64,000 nt of DNA from Stichopus chloronotus (GCA_021234535.1 CM037837.1:10410636-10474635), one strand, 5' to 3'. Counted from the first letter of the stretch, positions 15,401 to 25,190 are shown. Notes: generated by a model from the sequence alone, not told the origin. A program made the numbers and translations.

Positions 15401-18400
15401 ACTCTTTGCCAAAGTTTATTTCTATTGATTCAGATGTTCACAAGTAAAGTCTGAATTTGGCATAATCGCTCAACTACTCACTTGCCTGTCTCTAGGATAA
15501 TCTCGTAGCAGAATCTGGTTGTAGGACAGAAATTGTATGCATCGAGATTACCACTAAACTTTGTCATTTATGCTTCATGTTAATTATTCATTTTGTCAAA
15601 TGTGGTCAAAATCGGTATTGTCCTTGTATTCTTTTCCAGTAAACTCTGTCGATCCAGACTGCTCGGCATTTGTTGACCCAAAGATGAATCCCCCCACCGG
15701 TTTCCAGGTAAGGACAACTTTTGACTTTTTTCAGAATTTTTTCTTAAGTATTGCTATGAATCTTCCACAGTGAATCGTTATTGGCTTTGTTATTTCTCAC
15801 TGACAAAGTAGATGCTCATGTCAACCATTTCATAAAACTGCATTAAGTGTTCAACACAATGAAAACAAGTGAAATAGAGTGAACACTAAATTGTATGAAT
15901 ATTTTTTTCTTCTGTTCATTGTACTCCTTGTTCTTCTTTTCTGTTTTGTTTGTTTGTTAATTCTATGTTAATGAACCAGAGGGATGTGACTAGTCAGGAA
16001 AAATATTTTGCAGTTGTTTGTTTACAAGGGAACATAATTTATTGATGTGATGTTAAGTTTATTTCAGACTTGACCTATTTGATTATTTGTTTCGTCTGTA
16101 AATGTCTGGTGTTTATCTTTTGCACATTTTCATCTTTTTGAATGGTCCCCTTCCCCTGCAGGTGAAGATGCTTAGGCAAATCGTAATGGTCGGGCTGGCA
16201 CACCATGTGGCAAGGTAACTCATTTTATGCTTTTACATATAATTACATTGCAATCTTGATGTTTACATGTGATGTGTAAAGTCATGGCCTTTTCTTGCAC
16301 CTCAACACGGCCGGGATGAAGACGCAATTTTTTAGGTAGGATAAGTGCTCAGCTTGCCAAGTATTTAACCCACAGAATTGGAGTTTCCGTTTGTTTCCTG
16401 TGTTGATAAAACTTAGAACATATAGAGAGTCAACTAATAATAATTTTTGAAAATTGTAATATCATGCTTTTGTTGCCTTGACAGTCACCCTCAAGAAACT
16501 GCATTAGTTTTATATCAGACCTTAAATTATTTAGTCAATTGAAGTGTTTTCCTATTGTTAGCTTATTTTTGCACTTTCAGGAGAGTACCTGCTACCCAAG
16601 AAGACCATGCCAGAGGGTCTTACCATACTGTTGGAGTAGAGGGAAATGTCTTCATCCACCCTTCCTCGGTGCTTTTCAAGGAAGAACCGCAGTTTGTTGT
16701 GTACCAAGAGATTATAGAGACATCAAAACCATATATGAAAGGTAGAGCTCAGATTTTTCCTTTTTTTTATGTCTTCTCAAAATGTTTAATCTCAATGGTT
16801 TTTTTTCTTTTTGTTCAATTTTCCTTACAAAAACAGAGAGCGCTAAATCACAAGGAGTTACGTTATATGTGACATTCATAACGTAATGTAAAATTTCAGA
16901 ATATGAATCTGCTGTGAGTGTGACATGCATTTTCGTAAAAACTGTGTTCCTTTATATTTTTTGAGTTTATCTTTGTTTGCCTCACTCAGAAAGTTATGTT
17001 TCAGTGCATTAGGTGACAAGATATTGCCATCGCTAATGGAGAAGAAGAACCAGTGTTTATATTACTACCATGTATCCATTTCCTTTGACCTATCTAACCT
17101 TATACAATTGACAACAAAACTGGGTGTGGGGAACTAAAAATAAAATGGTATCGTTTCTTTCATCTTGTCATTAAATTGAAGTAAATGACATGAGTATGTT
17201 TTATGGCAAAATGAAGTACATTCGCCTTTGTCTTTTTGACGCGAGTCTTTTCTGCCTTAAAATGAAACCGTTTGTTTTGTTCTTTACCTTTTGCTTCAGG
17301 AATCACTGCCATAGAGCCAGAATGGCTTCCTCATCTAGTTCCTCATCTTTGCACCTTTTCAAAACCCAAAGAAGGTTCAGAAGTTTACCATCAGGATTCT
17401 GATACCATTCGATGTTTACGAGCCTGCACTTTTGGTGAGTTTTATTTAATCTGTTACTTTGTACGCATCATTCAGGGACACTAATGCAATATTTCTGATA
17501 CATGTCATTCCATTAAACATCTCAACACCATTTACAAAAAAGCCAACAACTGTCACGTAATCGTTTCAAGATAGATTTTCAGCTGTACGTGTTAAATATA
17601 ATTCTTTTATGTTTTACATTTCCTCGGTAATCTTTAAACCAGAGTTGCATTTTGTAATCATTTCTTCCCCTAACCTCATCTCATCCTTGTTCTATGTGAA
17701 TAGTAAACACTTGAGACACCTTTGTTGACCCCGACAGGAAGAAATGCCTGGCAGATATCGACTCAAGAAATGGAGTATCCTGATTGCCTGGAAAAGTACA
17801 AATGGTTTGCCAAGTTTTTGCTGGAGGGTGAGGTAAGAATTCTGTCTGGTTATTATTATTTTCATAATGTGGTCAGTAATAGAGGAAGAGAAAGAGAGAG
17901 CCATCTAGGATGTGGTTCATCAACTTTGGACTGCTGATAGCTCCATGTGCACCAAATGCAGTCATATCTGCACCAGATTTGTGTCATATCTGCACTTCAT
18001 GTTGTATCTACATGTCATATGTGCACTAAATGTTGTCATATCTGCACCAAATGTTGTCATATGTGCAACAAAAGTTGTCATTTGTGCACCAAATGCTTTC
18101 ATATGTGGACCAAATGTCATATTTGCATGTCATATATGCACCAAATGCAGTCATATCTGCACCAGATTTGTGTCATATCTGCACTTCATGTTGTACCTAC
18201 ATGTCATATGTGTACTAAATGTTGTCATATCTGCACCAAATGTTGTCATATGTGCAACAAAAGTTGTCATTTGTGCACCAAATGCTTTCATATGTGGACC
18301 AAATGGCCTATCTGCATGTCATATGTGCACCAAATGCAGTCATATCTGCACCAAATGTTGTCATTTGTGCACCAAAAGTTGTCATTTGTGCACCAAATCT

Positions 18401-21057
18401 TTAGCAGTATGATATCTGTTTGTTGTGGAAGTGGTTTCTGGTGGGTATCTTTGGCTTGTTTTCTTTGCAAAGTTTGCAAACACGATATTTATGCAGTAGT
18501 AGTGAACTGTGGTGGTTGACTTTGCGACTGTAATCCTGTTATGTTTTAATATTTTATTTCCTCATTCATGTTCGTACTGAGAGCATTAGAGTAGCAATAT
18601 GGGATATTGGTTGAAACCATGGGATGTTAATCTGTGAGTACTATTTCCAATGCGTGCCAAATTTGTAGCATTTGGTGGGTAATGGGGGTGTTGTATGGGA
18701 CTGGTTTGACGGTCCTTGGGTACCATTGCTACGAATGTTTTACTAGAAGTGTACGTTATTAAGTTGGGTGTTGTTCTGGGAGCTTCAGGTGATTCAGCAA
18801 TGATTACCATTGAGTACTATTTGTTGCGGTTTGACACGGGTGGAAAGGGTCTGTTGTCAGGTGTAAAGAGTGATCGAATCATTAATTGTAAAGAAGAACA
18901 TTGATTAACCTTCCTTGTAAGGCTGACCTTATTTTGCTCCTAGGATCAGTATGTTAGTAACCCTTGGTTTATATGGAAGTAGTTTCAGTCAGAATAAGTT
19001 CATGGTAGCTGAATGAAGAGGGGGGAGTGTGAGGTTGTTGGTGGGTGGATGGGTTGTTGATGATGGTTAGCGGCAGGGGGGGGGGCCGGAAAATCATCCG
19101 AGGGCAAATGTCAGTAATCTTGTAAGGTACAGGAGACCCAAGAAACTGATCATGACACTGACTCTTTCTCTTCTTAAAGGTTGTGGACCAATTGAAGAAG
19201 TACAGAGATGATCTGTTATCTACACCAAGCACCATGGTCAGGACATGGGCCAAGTGAGTGAGAAAATCAATGGGGCAGCTAGGGGGAACGTATCACGTAA
19301 CGACATGTGAGGGTGGTAATTGATTAGTCGTAATTTAAAGTCATAAGGAGGTTGAGATGTTTTATTGGTACTTTTGGATCATTAAACTAGTTCACTGTCA
19401 CTAATAAGAACAAGAGTGGATACCACCACTTATGATGGATTCTTTTTGTCAGAGAATTGTTTTCAAGATCCTGGGAAAGTTTTGATGTGGATTTCTCTGA
19501 GGTAACTCCTTTATTTCATACCACGGGTTTAAAATACACATAAAGATGATGACTTCTCTAAGAGTAATTTGAATGGATCATTTTACCTCTCTTTGGTGAA
19601 ATGTCTGTCTCTCTGTCTTTCTGTCTGTCTCAAAACATCACAAAAATTCAAACAACTACAGCCAGTAAAAAGCATGTTTATAAAGCAAAGATTTGACTTT
19701 TCTGTAAATGCCAACTTCCGTTTCTTCCTCTGTTTTGTAAATTTGAATTGATTTCTGTTTCGTGAAAGAACTTTTTGATCTTGCAAAGCTTGAATTCTGT
19801 ACCATAATCCCATGTAAGATGACGATTGTGTCAACTGCTTGCATTTTCAGTTGGATTTTATTGTCTTTCATCACCCTTAAATGAGATGATAAGCACCCAC
19901 AAATAATAAGAAAATTATGTAATTGCTTTAAATTTGGACACTTTCAGTTTTTCACATAATTCTTCTTTTTTTTTGGGGGGGGGAGGAGAGGGATCTCAAT
20001 TTCTGGTGTTTTCCCATGTACTGTGATTTCCGTAATTTTTTCCAATTTCTGCAAAAGGATAAATTCTTGTCTCCAGGTGTTTATCAATATTTCCTTTCTG
20101 TAGACTCCAGCCAAGAACTCAAGTATTTCTGAATGCCCTAGTACAGGAAAAAGTTTGCTCCAAAGAAACTCTGCTGGAAGCGTGGAAGAGTAACGATCGC
20201 TGTAAGTTTTGGTCTTCAACGTTTCAGTGTGTAGCACACCAACAGTTGGATTGATTGTGATTCACTAAGTGATTACCATCAAAGACACTGAAAGCATAGT
20301 CCCTCTTCATTTTGATTTATCTCTGAAGTCGTGCAGTCCTTTAACAAAGCGTTTTAGAAATGATTTCTTCATATCATTGCTTCACAAACTTAACTGAACA
20401 TAAGTTGATTTCATTCAGCAAATACCTGGGCGAAACTTTTTCCACACTGGTGCAAAGTCAAACAGAATTTTCAGCTCAACTGCAATTTGCTTCATTCAGT
20501 TGTACTCAAAAGTCAACTCCCAGATGAAAATTTGCTGAACATGCCTTGAGTTAGGCATAACCATGACAACTGACCCAAGTAATGTTAGACAAATTTTCAG
20601 ATCTTTTTGTTGCAACATTTTCTACATTTTTCAAGTGATTATAAATTGTGTTAACTTTTCATTGTGTACCTTGGGTGTGTAACCTTGTGTACCTTGTGTA
20701 ACAGGTATATGTCCTTTATATATCGCAGGTATTACTATTGTTTGTAATTATTACATGTTATTAATCACAACAAGACAGGCATTTCTTAATGTGGTTCACC
20801 ATTTGTTTCTACCACATTTTTACATCTTAAATTCTGACTTAGTAATATACTTTTTTTCTTTGATGAGGGTTGTCTCTTTCAGTGACTGAATCTTAAATTA
20901 AAAAACTTTGCTTCCAGAATATCCCAGTTTAATGTCCTGTCTTTCCTTTGCAGATCTCCTGAAAGAATATTGTGAGTGGTTATCGTCAGAGAAGCACACC
21001 AGGGTGTTGCTGAAATGGCCTCCTGTGAACCAAACTGCGAAAGGCACTTCACGATAG
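1..21057 (+). CDS. DHX37: DHX37, DEAH-box RNA helicase (5' partial, 27 exons)
   Basis: DHX37 (yeast Dhr1) is a nucleolar DEAH-box ATPase that releases U3 snoRNA from pre-18S rRNA during 40S subunit assembly. Exons: 1-411, 968-1116, 1405-1494, 1982-2078, 2897-3010, 3624-3725, 4724-4807, 5097-5235, 5926-6046, 7182-7296, 8017-8217, 8732-8856, 9389-9485, 10125-10190, 10796-10880, 11919-12064, 13056-13100, 13414-13476, 14677-14833, 15640-15707, 16162-16214, 16581-16741, 17300-17434, 17738-17832, 19180-19253, 20104-20201, 20954-21057. They sum to 3195 nt, 1064 residues plus TAG. Motifs in order: GETGSGKT (166-173), TEPRRVA (194-200), DEAH (262-265), SAT (298-300), [11 protein letters not shown] (520-530), QRAGRAGR (568-575), then winged-helix/ratchet/OB regions ending in a conserved EYCEWL segment. 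Human DHX37 is 1157 aa, so roughly the first hundred residues lie upstream. A general DEAH helicase is excluded by the family-specific C-terminus and acidic inserts. Confidence 0.96.
968..1116 (+). CDS. DHX37: DHX37 exon B: Q-like region and Walker A
   Basis: Residues 138-187. Contains RLPILAEEQ and motif [14 protein letters not shown], the ATP phosphate-binding loop (Lys172, Thr173). The acceptor is ttgtag at 967 and the donor GTAAGG at 1117. The split Met codon is completed by the next exon. Confidence 0.95.
1405..1494 (+). CDS. DHX37: DHX37 exon C: motif Ia
   Basis: Residues 188-216 plus a split Lys. Carries [11 protein letters not shown], the RNA-contacting motif Ia of DEAH helicases. 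Acceptor ctag, donor GTAAGT. Confidence 0.94.
1982..2078 (+). CDS. DHX37: DHX37 exon D: motif Ib
   Basis: Residues 218-249, containing IRYEGNVT and [10 protein letters not shown] (motif Ib). The acceptor is tttggtag and the donor GTATGA; it ends in phase 0. Confidence 0.94.
2897..3010 (+). CDS. DHX37: DHX37 exon E: DEAH box
   Basis: Residues 250-287. [10 protein letters not shown] carries motif II (Asp262-His265), which coordinates Mg-ATP. Acceptor gtacag, donor GTATCA, phase 0 at both ends. Confidence 0.96.
3624..3725 (+). CDS. DHX37: DHX37 exon F: motif III (SAT)
   Basis: Residues 288-321. [13 protein letters not shown] contains motif III, which couples ATP hydrolysis to unwinding. It ends in the PPPVVK segment seen in DHX37. 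Acceptor gtccag, donor GTGACC. Confidence 0.95.
4187..4370 (+). mobile_element. 3' tail of a non-LTR (LINE) retrotransposon
   Basis: The reading frame ending at TAG 4270-4272 gives [20 protein letters not shown] followed by KNALDNLL and a stop. This is the typical last block of LINE reverse-transcriptase ORFs (W-N-x-LP-x-x-VV ... FK-x-x-LD). About 80 bases of 3' UTR follow, ending in a short AAACT repeat at 4355-4370, a common way for such elements to end. No upstream reverse-transcriptase sequence is recognisable, so this is a 5'-truncated dead copy in a DHX37 intron. Confidence 0.75.
4724..4807 (+). CDS. DHX37: DHX37 exon G: start of RecA2
   Basis: Residues 322-349, [16 protein letters not shown], the DHX37-type entry into the second RecA domain. 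Acceptor ctctcag, donor GTGAGC, phase 0 at both ends. Confidence 0.94.
5097..5235 (+). CDS. DHX37: DHX37 exon H: motif IV
   Basis: Residues 350-395. [16 protein letters not shown] is motif IV of RecA2. The chosen donor is GTATGC at 5236, leaving one base. Reading on gives a short unrelated tail and a stop, so the splice is preferred. Confidence 0.9.
5926..6046 (+). CDS. DHX37: DHX37 exon I: charged RecA2 insert, part 1
   Basis: Residues 396-435, a Lys/Glu-rich stretch ([18 protein letters not shown], then KKTK). DHX37 is known for a long charged insert in RecA2 at this point, between motifs IV and V. Phases fit both neighbours. The exact acceptor could be 5926 or 5928; only 5926 keeps frame. 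Confidence 0.85.
7182..7296 (+). CDS. DHX37: DHX37 exon J: acidic RecA2 insert, part 2
   Basis: Residues 436-474: [13 protein letters not shown] followed by a run of Glu and Asp, matching the acidic part of the DHX37 RecA2 insert. Acceptor ctggcag, donor GTGATT; phase 0 after the split Ser codon. Confidence 0.88.
7534..7568. repeat. (TTTG)n microsatellite
   Basis: About nine GTTT units in the DHX37 intron 7297-8016. Confidence 0.9.
8017..8217 (+). CDS. DHX37: DHX37 exon K: motif V
   Basis: Residues 475-541. [17 protein letters not shown] leads to [19 protein letters not shown] (motif V). Acceptor cttctag, donor GTAAGT, 67 whole codons. Confidence 0.96.
8732..8856 (+). CDS. DHX37: DHX37 exon L: motif VI
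   Basis: Residues 542-582 plus a split Arg. [16 protein letters not shown] is motif VI with the arginine finger. Acceptor tctcag, donor GTTAGT. Confidence 0.95.
9389..9485 (+). CDS. DHX37: DHX37 exon M: start of the winged-helix region
   Basis: Residues 583-615: [11 protein letters not shown], then [16 protein letters not shown], the standard DEAH-family exit from RecA2. Acceptor acccag, donor GTGAAG. Confidence 0.94.
10125..10190 (+). CDS. DHX37: DHX37 exon N
   Basis: Residues 616-637, [20 protein letters not shown], matching the winged-helix segment of DHX37. Acceptor tctgcag, donor GTAATC; 22 whole codons. Confidence 0.93.
10796..10880 (+). CDS. DHX37: DHX37 exon O
   Basis: Residues 638-665: [15 protein letters not shown], then a variable Ser/Thr stretch. 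Acceptor tttcag, donor GTAACA, leaving one base that the next exon completes to Glu. Confidence 0.88.
10976..11135. repeat. Dispersed repeat, GACCGTRCAACTCC end, copy 1
   Basis: Begins GTGACCGTGCAACTCC and continues with C-rich sequence and repeated GGACAA(C/T)T words. The same tip, on the other strand, ends the foldback at 45318-45576. The right boundary is uncertain. Lies in the DHX37 intron 10881-11918. Confidence 0.5.
11919..12064 (+). CDS. DHX37: DHX37 exon P: ratchet domain
   Basis: Residues 666-714. [19 protein letters not shown] is the canonical LG-R-MA-FPV segment of the HA2/ratchet domain. The acceptor gtcacag at 11918 gives the right phase. The frame stays open past the donor GTGAGT at 12065, but the read-through sequence is not conserved. 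Confidence 0.92.
13056..13100 (+). CDS. DHX37: DHX37 exon Q (15 codons)
   Basis: Residues 715-729, [15 protein letters not shown]. It continues TVR from the previous exon, matching the TVRELFEEL region of human DHX37. Acceptor tttacag, donor GTAAGA. Confidence 0.88.
13414..13476 (+). CDS. DHX37: DHX37 exon R (21 codons)
   Basis: Residues 730-750: a basic [20 protein letters not shown] segment, equivalent to the KRTWAGQG stretch of human DHX37. Acceptor ttgcag, donor GTATTC. Confidence 0.88.
13970..14156. mobile_element. Palindromic MITE-like element
   Basis: The left arm (AAAGGTTAATCAACA, then AGACCTGTGCATTA) is mirrored by the right arm (TAATGCACAGGTCT, then TGTTGATTGACCTTT). The GC-richer loop contrasts with the AT-rich intron. 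No coding capacity. Family not assigned. Confidence 0.65.
14677..14833 (+). CDS. DHX37: DHX37 exon S
   Basis: Residues 751-802: [19 protein letters not shown] then [15 protein letters not shown], one of the most family-specific DHX37 segments. Acceptor tctcag, donor GTAACT, one base left over. Confidence 0.95.
15640..15707 (+). CDS. DHX37: DHX37 exon T
   Basis: Residues 803-825, containing [13 protein letters not shown] (human FVDPKMQPPTESQ). Acceptor ttccag, donor GTAAGG, phase 0 end. Confidence 0.92.
16162..16214 (+). CDS. DHX37: DHX37 exon U
   Basis: Residues 826-842, [14 protein letters not shown] plus a split Arg, matching the LRQIV-AGL-DH-AR helix. Acceptor ctgcag, donor GTAACT. Confidence 0.92.
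16581..16741 (+). CDS. DHX37: DHX37 exon V: OB-fold
   Basis: Residues 843-896: [20 protein letters not shown], the OB-fold core, then [12 protein letters not shown]. Acceptor tttcag, donor GTAGAG. Confidence 0.95.
17300..17434 (+). CDS. DHX37: DHX37 exon W: OB-fold end
   Basis: Residues 897-941: [19 protein letters not shown] is the standard end of the DEAH OB-fold. Acceptor cttcag, donor GTGAGT. Confidence 0.94.
17738..17832 (+). CDS. DHX37: DHX37 exon X: C-terminal extension
   Basis: Residues 942-973, ending [12 protein letters not shown], equivalent to human YKHFARFLLEGQ. This C-terminal extension is typical of DHX37/Dhr1. Acceptor gacag, donor GTAAGA. Confidence 0.93.
17947..18405. repeat. 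Tandem array: 21-bp units in a 189-bp higher-order repeat
   Basis: Built of variants of GTCATATSTGCACCAAATGTT, about 21 bp each. The marker GTCATATCTGCACC recurs at 17961, 18150 and 18339, exactly 189 bp (9 x 21) apart, so whole nine-unit blocks were duplicated. Because 21 is a multiple of 3, a frame stays open across the array; I take it as non-coding. Lies in the DHX37 intron 17833-19179. Confidence 0.9.
19180..19253 (+). CDS. DHX37: DHX37 exon Y
   Basis: Residues 974-997: [14 protein letters not shown], equivalent to human LLSSPGTMLKTWAR. The intron before it holds the tandem array at 17947-18405. Confidence 0.92.
20104..20201 (+). CDS. DHX37: DHX37 exon Z
   Basis: Residues 998-1030: [20 protein letters not shown], then [10 protein letters not shown]. 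Matches the human LQPRTE...LLAAWKKNP region. Acceptor tgtag, donor GTAAGT. Confidence 0.92.
20954..21057 (+). CDS. DHX37: DHX37 terminal coding exon
   Basis: Residues 1031-1064: [15 protein letters not shown], then [14 protein letters not shown] and TAG at 21055-21057. EYCEWL is the conserved DHX37 C-terminus. Acceptor ttgcag at 20953. Confidence 0.95.
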
Positions 21058-21121
21058 GACTTTGTCAGACAAACAGATTGATTGTCATGCACAGATCAAA
21101 CTCTGCTGGTTCCTTTCAGAC

Positions 21122-21127
21122 AATAAA
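21122..21127 (+). terminator. Canonical poly(A) signal for DHX37
   Basis: AATAAA lies 65 bases after the DHX37 stop. It would give a very short 3' UTR. Nothing here shows whether longer transcripts are made. Confidence 0.6.
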
Positions 21128-23074
21128 GTAACTATCTAAAATTGCTGCAAATTGTAAATTAACTTTACTTGCATACGATTTTTGATTAAATTCATGGATC
21201 TAATTGCATGATAATGATCAGCTGAGTACCATGGTAAAAATCCATTGATTGCATTCCATGTCAGTCAGAACCAATCGATAATTCAGAGTTGGTGGCATGG
21301 GACAGCTTGAATTTCAAGTTTGGGGATCAGGAAGTCCTTATGGTTTCATTAAGGACTATGCCATGTCTGAACACAGGCGAGATTCGTCCACTCTATTTAA
21401 TAAGTGTCGATAGGATATCGAGGCGGGGTGAAACCAGACAATCGCCAATGCAAACCAAAACCTGCTCCCAGGGACCGCCATTTAAAGTCCCCATCCAATG
21501 GACTAGAGTGTATCCCCCAGTATTTAGTCACTCTGCAAGGGGCTGGGAGGGGTGGAGAATCTGCCCATTTCAGCAGCCTATCAGCTGTACTGAGGAACCT
21601 GAAGTAGACAAGACCTAAATCAGATAGCAGGAACCTAAATAACCTCTCAGCACCGCAGTAGGCCTAAACGGCTGCTCTGAACAAGCCAAAAAATTTTTTC
21701 CAGGTGGTCCTGAGATAAACCCTCTAACCATAGAGCTTGATCACTGTGTCATGGAAGACAAATTGTCCGAAAGTCTGTGTATCTGAATTAACATTTGAGG
21801 ATCATCATTGTCTTCTTGAGTCCATCATTCGTGTCCTCGCAGGAAAAAAAGTCACACGTATTAGATTCTCTCAGAATTTGGATTCAAAGAACAGTGCATG
21901 AGAGGATATCGTCTTTCCACTGGGCGGGCAGGCTATGGACTCTACGTACTTTCACCCCGTAACGTATGGTTGTATATTTCTTATTGGACATAGGATCTGG
22001 TGTGATTTTGATATTGAGCCTTAATTATGTGCAAGATTGAGCAGGTGCAGAGTTTTGTGGAGAAAATGCGCTCATTGGATTTATGTTTTCGTAGAATTTA
22101 TGACAAAAATACAGTTTAGTGTGTGACAAATCCTTTGGTTAACCAAACTGAAAATCTTTGGAATGTTTGACAGCCAGGTTGTTCAGATTCATCACAGACT
22201 GCAAATGAAGACGGGTCAGAAGTGACCAGAGCAAGGTTTATGACCATCAACGATGGTGGAGCGATGTGTATTTAGGAAGTAGGCCTTGGGGCAAATATTT
22301 CGACAGATTCTAAAGATGCCTCGCTGCTGCCTCTGCTCTGCTCTGGCATCACGAAACTGCACTATCACAGGATGGCTAAGATGTGGTTAAGCTGGTCAAT
22401 AAGAATCAATTACAAAGAAGACATCGCACATCGTGGTTGGTCACGTTGCCGTGATGACGAACAAACTCGTTCATCACGGTGCGTTATTTTGTAGCATCGT
22501 CTGGACAGTTGTTTCTGCTCGGAATAAAACTGTGTTACAACAATGATTAGTTGCTGTTGTTGGTGTATGAATGGACTTAATGGATAGATGCCTTACCAGT
22601 AATCAGTTGAATTTTTATCATACCAATGGTTGGAATAAAGAAGAAGAGAAAAGTTTAATCAAGGCCTGCTGTCAGCTCTTGGGGAAAACAATTATTTAGA
22701 TTATTCTCCAAGGGTTTCCTCTGTATTGTATATCATCTTTTAGGTACGGATATGGCACAGGGTGTGGTGGGTGAGGATTCAGGCATTTTTTTTTAGATAA
22801 AAAGCCTAAAGTTTCTTCAATTTCTGTACCATACATTATGAAAGGAATGTTAGAATGTTGCAAGATTGGCGATTTGTGTGTACATATGTTCATACATTCA
22901 TTGTGCAAATGTGCATTTTTTTATATTATAATGAAAGACACACAAGGACAAACTGAAACATTCAGGCAGAAAACGAAAACTTGAAATGTAACTTTCTTTA
23001 TTACAATTTACAGTTTTGTGTTTCTTATTGTGATGAAATGGCTTGCATTTTGTCACTAACATCTCCTTTGACAG

Positions 23075-23092
23075 GAGTTCTTACCTCTGAAG
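23075..23092 (+). CDS. Tentative gene: 18-nt microexon
   Basis: Acceptor ctttgacag and donor GTATGT bound GAGTTCTTACCTCTGAAG. In phase 1 it reads VLTSE between the split codons and joins the next candidate in frame. Confidence 0.3.
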
Positions 23093-23482
23093 GTATGTTT
23101 TATTGCATAGTCTTGCCTTCTGACAGGAACTAAGCATTTCTATGCATAACTGAATCGTTGATTTTCACACACCTCCATCCACAAAAGTCATTGAGATCAC
23201 AGTCTGGGTATATGCTGCAGTACCCCTCCACATTAACCCTCCCCTTTCCCCTCATGACCCAAGCATGCAAACAAGAATAAAAGACTTGTGTGCTTTCTGT
23301 ATTGCCAATTGAGTCATAAGCATTGTAACACCATTTTTTCATCAAGGTACCTTTAAATTACTCTCCCTATCCCTGTAAAGAACTACAAGTGAAACAACTA
23401 AACCATGTCTTATAACTTATATGTCTTATAATCCTGTCTTGTAACTTATATGATATGAATTTACCTCTCATATCCCTTTCAG

Positions 23483-23560
23483 AATCTCCAAAAATTGTGC
23501 AAACTGTGCATGAAACACCAAGTGTCTCCGTAAATGCTTATGTCAAATCAGTGATTAAAA
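23483..23560 (+). CDS. Tentative gene: exon with SPKIVQTVHETPSVS
   Basis: The acceptor ccctttcag is strong; the donor GTACGA at 23561 is moderate. 78 nt, phase 1 at both ends, reading SPKIVQTVHETPSVSVNAYV then KSVIK. The frame would also stay open to 23664 if not spliced. Confidence 0.42.
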
Positions 23561-23969
23561 GTACGAAGCAAGATCAGTTCACGGAGAGGGCAAGTCTGTT
23601 TCATTCCCCTGGTTATCTGACTTCATTTACCACTTTTAAGTTTTACAAGGATGTTGCGTTTTAGCAACCTCATTCCCCTGTAAGGTTTTCCACCCCCTCA
23701 AGTTCTTAAGTATTGAAAGGCACCTCATCCATAACAAAATACTGTTCATTTCTGTAGATGTCTCCCCTACAGTTCTGTTTCTTAGCAAACTTTTGAAGTC
23801 GCACAGGGTAGTGGCCAGAGCAGAGGTGGAGGAGGGGGGGGGGTGGCGATGTGACTAGGCGGGGAAATAGGTTTTTCAAGGACCTTGAAAAAAAAAAACA
23901 ATAATGTATTTAGGATTTACTTTTCAAGAGATTGAATGGTGGGGACAGTTGCTAATTGTTCTTTTCTAG

Positions 23970-24017
23970 AACGTCACCGTAACAGATTTGCTCTGTTCTT
24001 ATACAAAAGAACAATTG
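23970..24017 (+). CDS. Tentative gene: exon with RHRNRFALFLYKRTI
   Basis: 48 nt between the acceptor gttcttttctag and the donor GTAAAT. Phase 1 on both sides. Basic, helix-prone peptide. Confidence 0.42.
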
Positions 24018-24899
24018 GTAAATTTACTGATTGTTACCTAATTTTTTTTTGTAGGCTACAGCGAAAAGATGCATTAAGTCTCCAAGTTCCTATTATTAGC
24101 AGATGCATTGCCCCTAACTTAGTCCCCGTCGAAAGAATCCCGTATTTAAACTTTCGGTCACTACCAAATATGAGAATGGGACAGAACCCGGGTCGGTGGT
24201 ATTTCACGGAACATGGGACGGGAGACCTCCGAAACTAGAGGTAGTTTTTCCCCAATATTATCTTAGTAAGCCCCACACTCCGCCCCAATGGACGGTGGCG
24301 CTCCTCTTTAGACAGTCTTCCCCACAATTCTCAACCTAGCCTCCAGTCCAAAACTCTGGGTGCTCCGCTGCTCGAGCGAAAAAAAAAAATGTGGGTCGTT
24401 GTCGGTGTCGTTTGTAAACTGTTCACGGTGTGTATCCTATGACTCACGTTGTAAACTATATACCTAACGGTAGATCGTTATCGCCAAAGCATTTGCACCC
24501 CTGCCACAGTCACAACTTGATGTCAGATGATACGAAGTAGCTCACTGTAGCAAATTTTCAAACGGAGAAAATAAAAACAAAGAAAAAAACATCCTTCCTT
24601 TTCATTCATAACTATTGCTTTACACTTATGCCCTTCCAACCTTTAGAAATCGTGCACATTACCCTGTTTACTGTGTTCCAACAACGTTAGCAGGTTCCGA
24701 TTAACTTACTCCGTGGAGGTCAACAAGCGACATGTGACGAAAAAATGCTCATACCCGTCCAAAACTAGGCTTGTGCTACATACATTTCAGGAAGTAGACC
24801 TAAAATTGGTGAGAGTGTAATCTCTACACAGCCAAAGGTAAACTCATATATTGCACCATTTTGCATTTCACTATTACTTAATTCTGATATTTTTTTAAG

Positions 24900-25022
24900 A
24901 GGAAGTGGAACGCCTTCTCTTTGATCCTCTTCTACGTCTATTGGATGAAATGGATGCGCCACAATATCTGCCCACACCCTCACCCGCCGGCCTCCCATCT
25001 ATCCCTTCCAAAGCCAGTGACA
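24900..25022 (+). CDS. Tentative gene: exon with RLLFDPLLRLLDEMD
   Basis: 123 nt with an acceptor tttttttaag and a consensus donor GTGAGT. An amphipathic Leu-rich helix is followed by a Pro/Ser stretch (PTPSPAGLPSIPSK). The best single piece of evidence for the gene. Confidence 0.48.
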
Positions 25023-25190
25023 GTGAGTGTGGCACCTAAACTGCAACTAAATCACTATCATTTGGCACGAATCTTGTCTTCATAGTTCTTCCGGAGTGGC
25101 TTCCTCACTTGGAATGATGGATAAGTCATTAAGGATCAAAGAGTTTCCTCGGTTGTGTCCAACTGAATTTTGTGATAGCGCCATGAACCG

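Larger units (their letters stand above)
21058..25190. other. Region between the convergent DHX37 and CNG genes
   Basis: Holds the DHX37 poly(A) signal, the 3' flank of the channel gene and most exons of a tentative + strand gene (separate entry). TTTATT at 22997 and 23099 reads AATAAA on the - strand and could serve the channel gene, but both lie over 2 kb past its stop. Two open stretches here (21295-21405 and 24051-24238, both +) could not be tied to a gene. Confidence 0.5.

Noticed and set aside
17947..18519. 190-codon Cys/His-rich frame
   Set aside because: It is the translation of a 21-bp tandem repeat, whose period keeps one frame open. It lies in an intron and has no independent sign of coding.
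21289..21618. 109-codon frame on the + strand
   Set aside because: Composition is unlike a folded protein, with no splice signals and no match to the phase-1 chain. A shorter frame in the same place looks better but is also unproven.
24051..24238. Open frame after a strong-looking acceptor (ttttttttgtag)
   Set aside because: Needs phase 2 entry to stay open, so it does not fit the phase-1 exons on either side.
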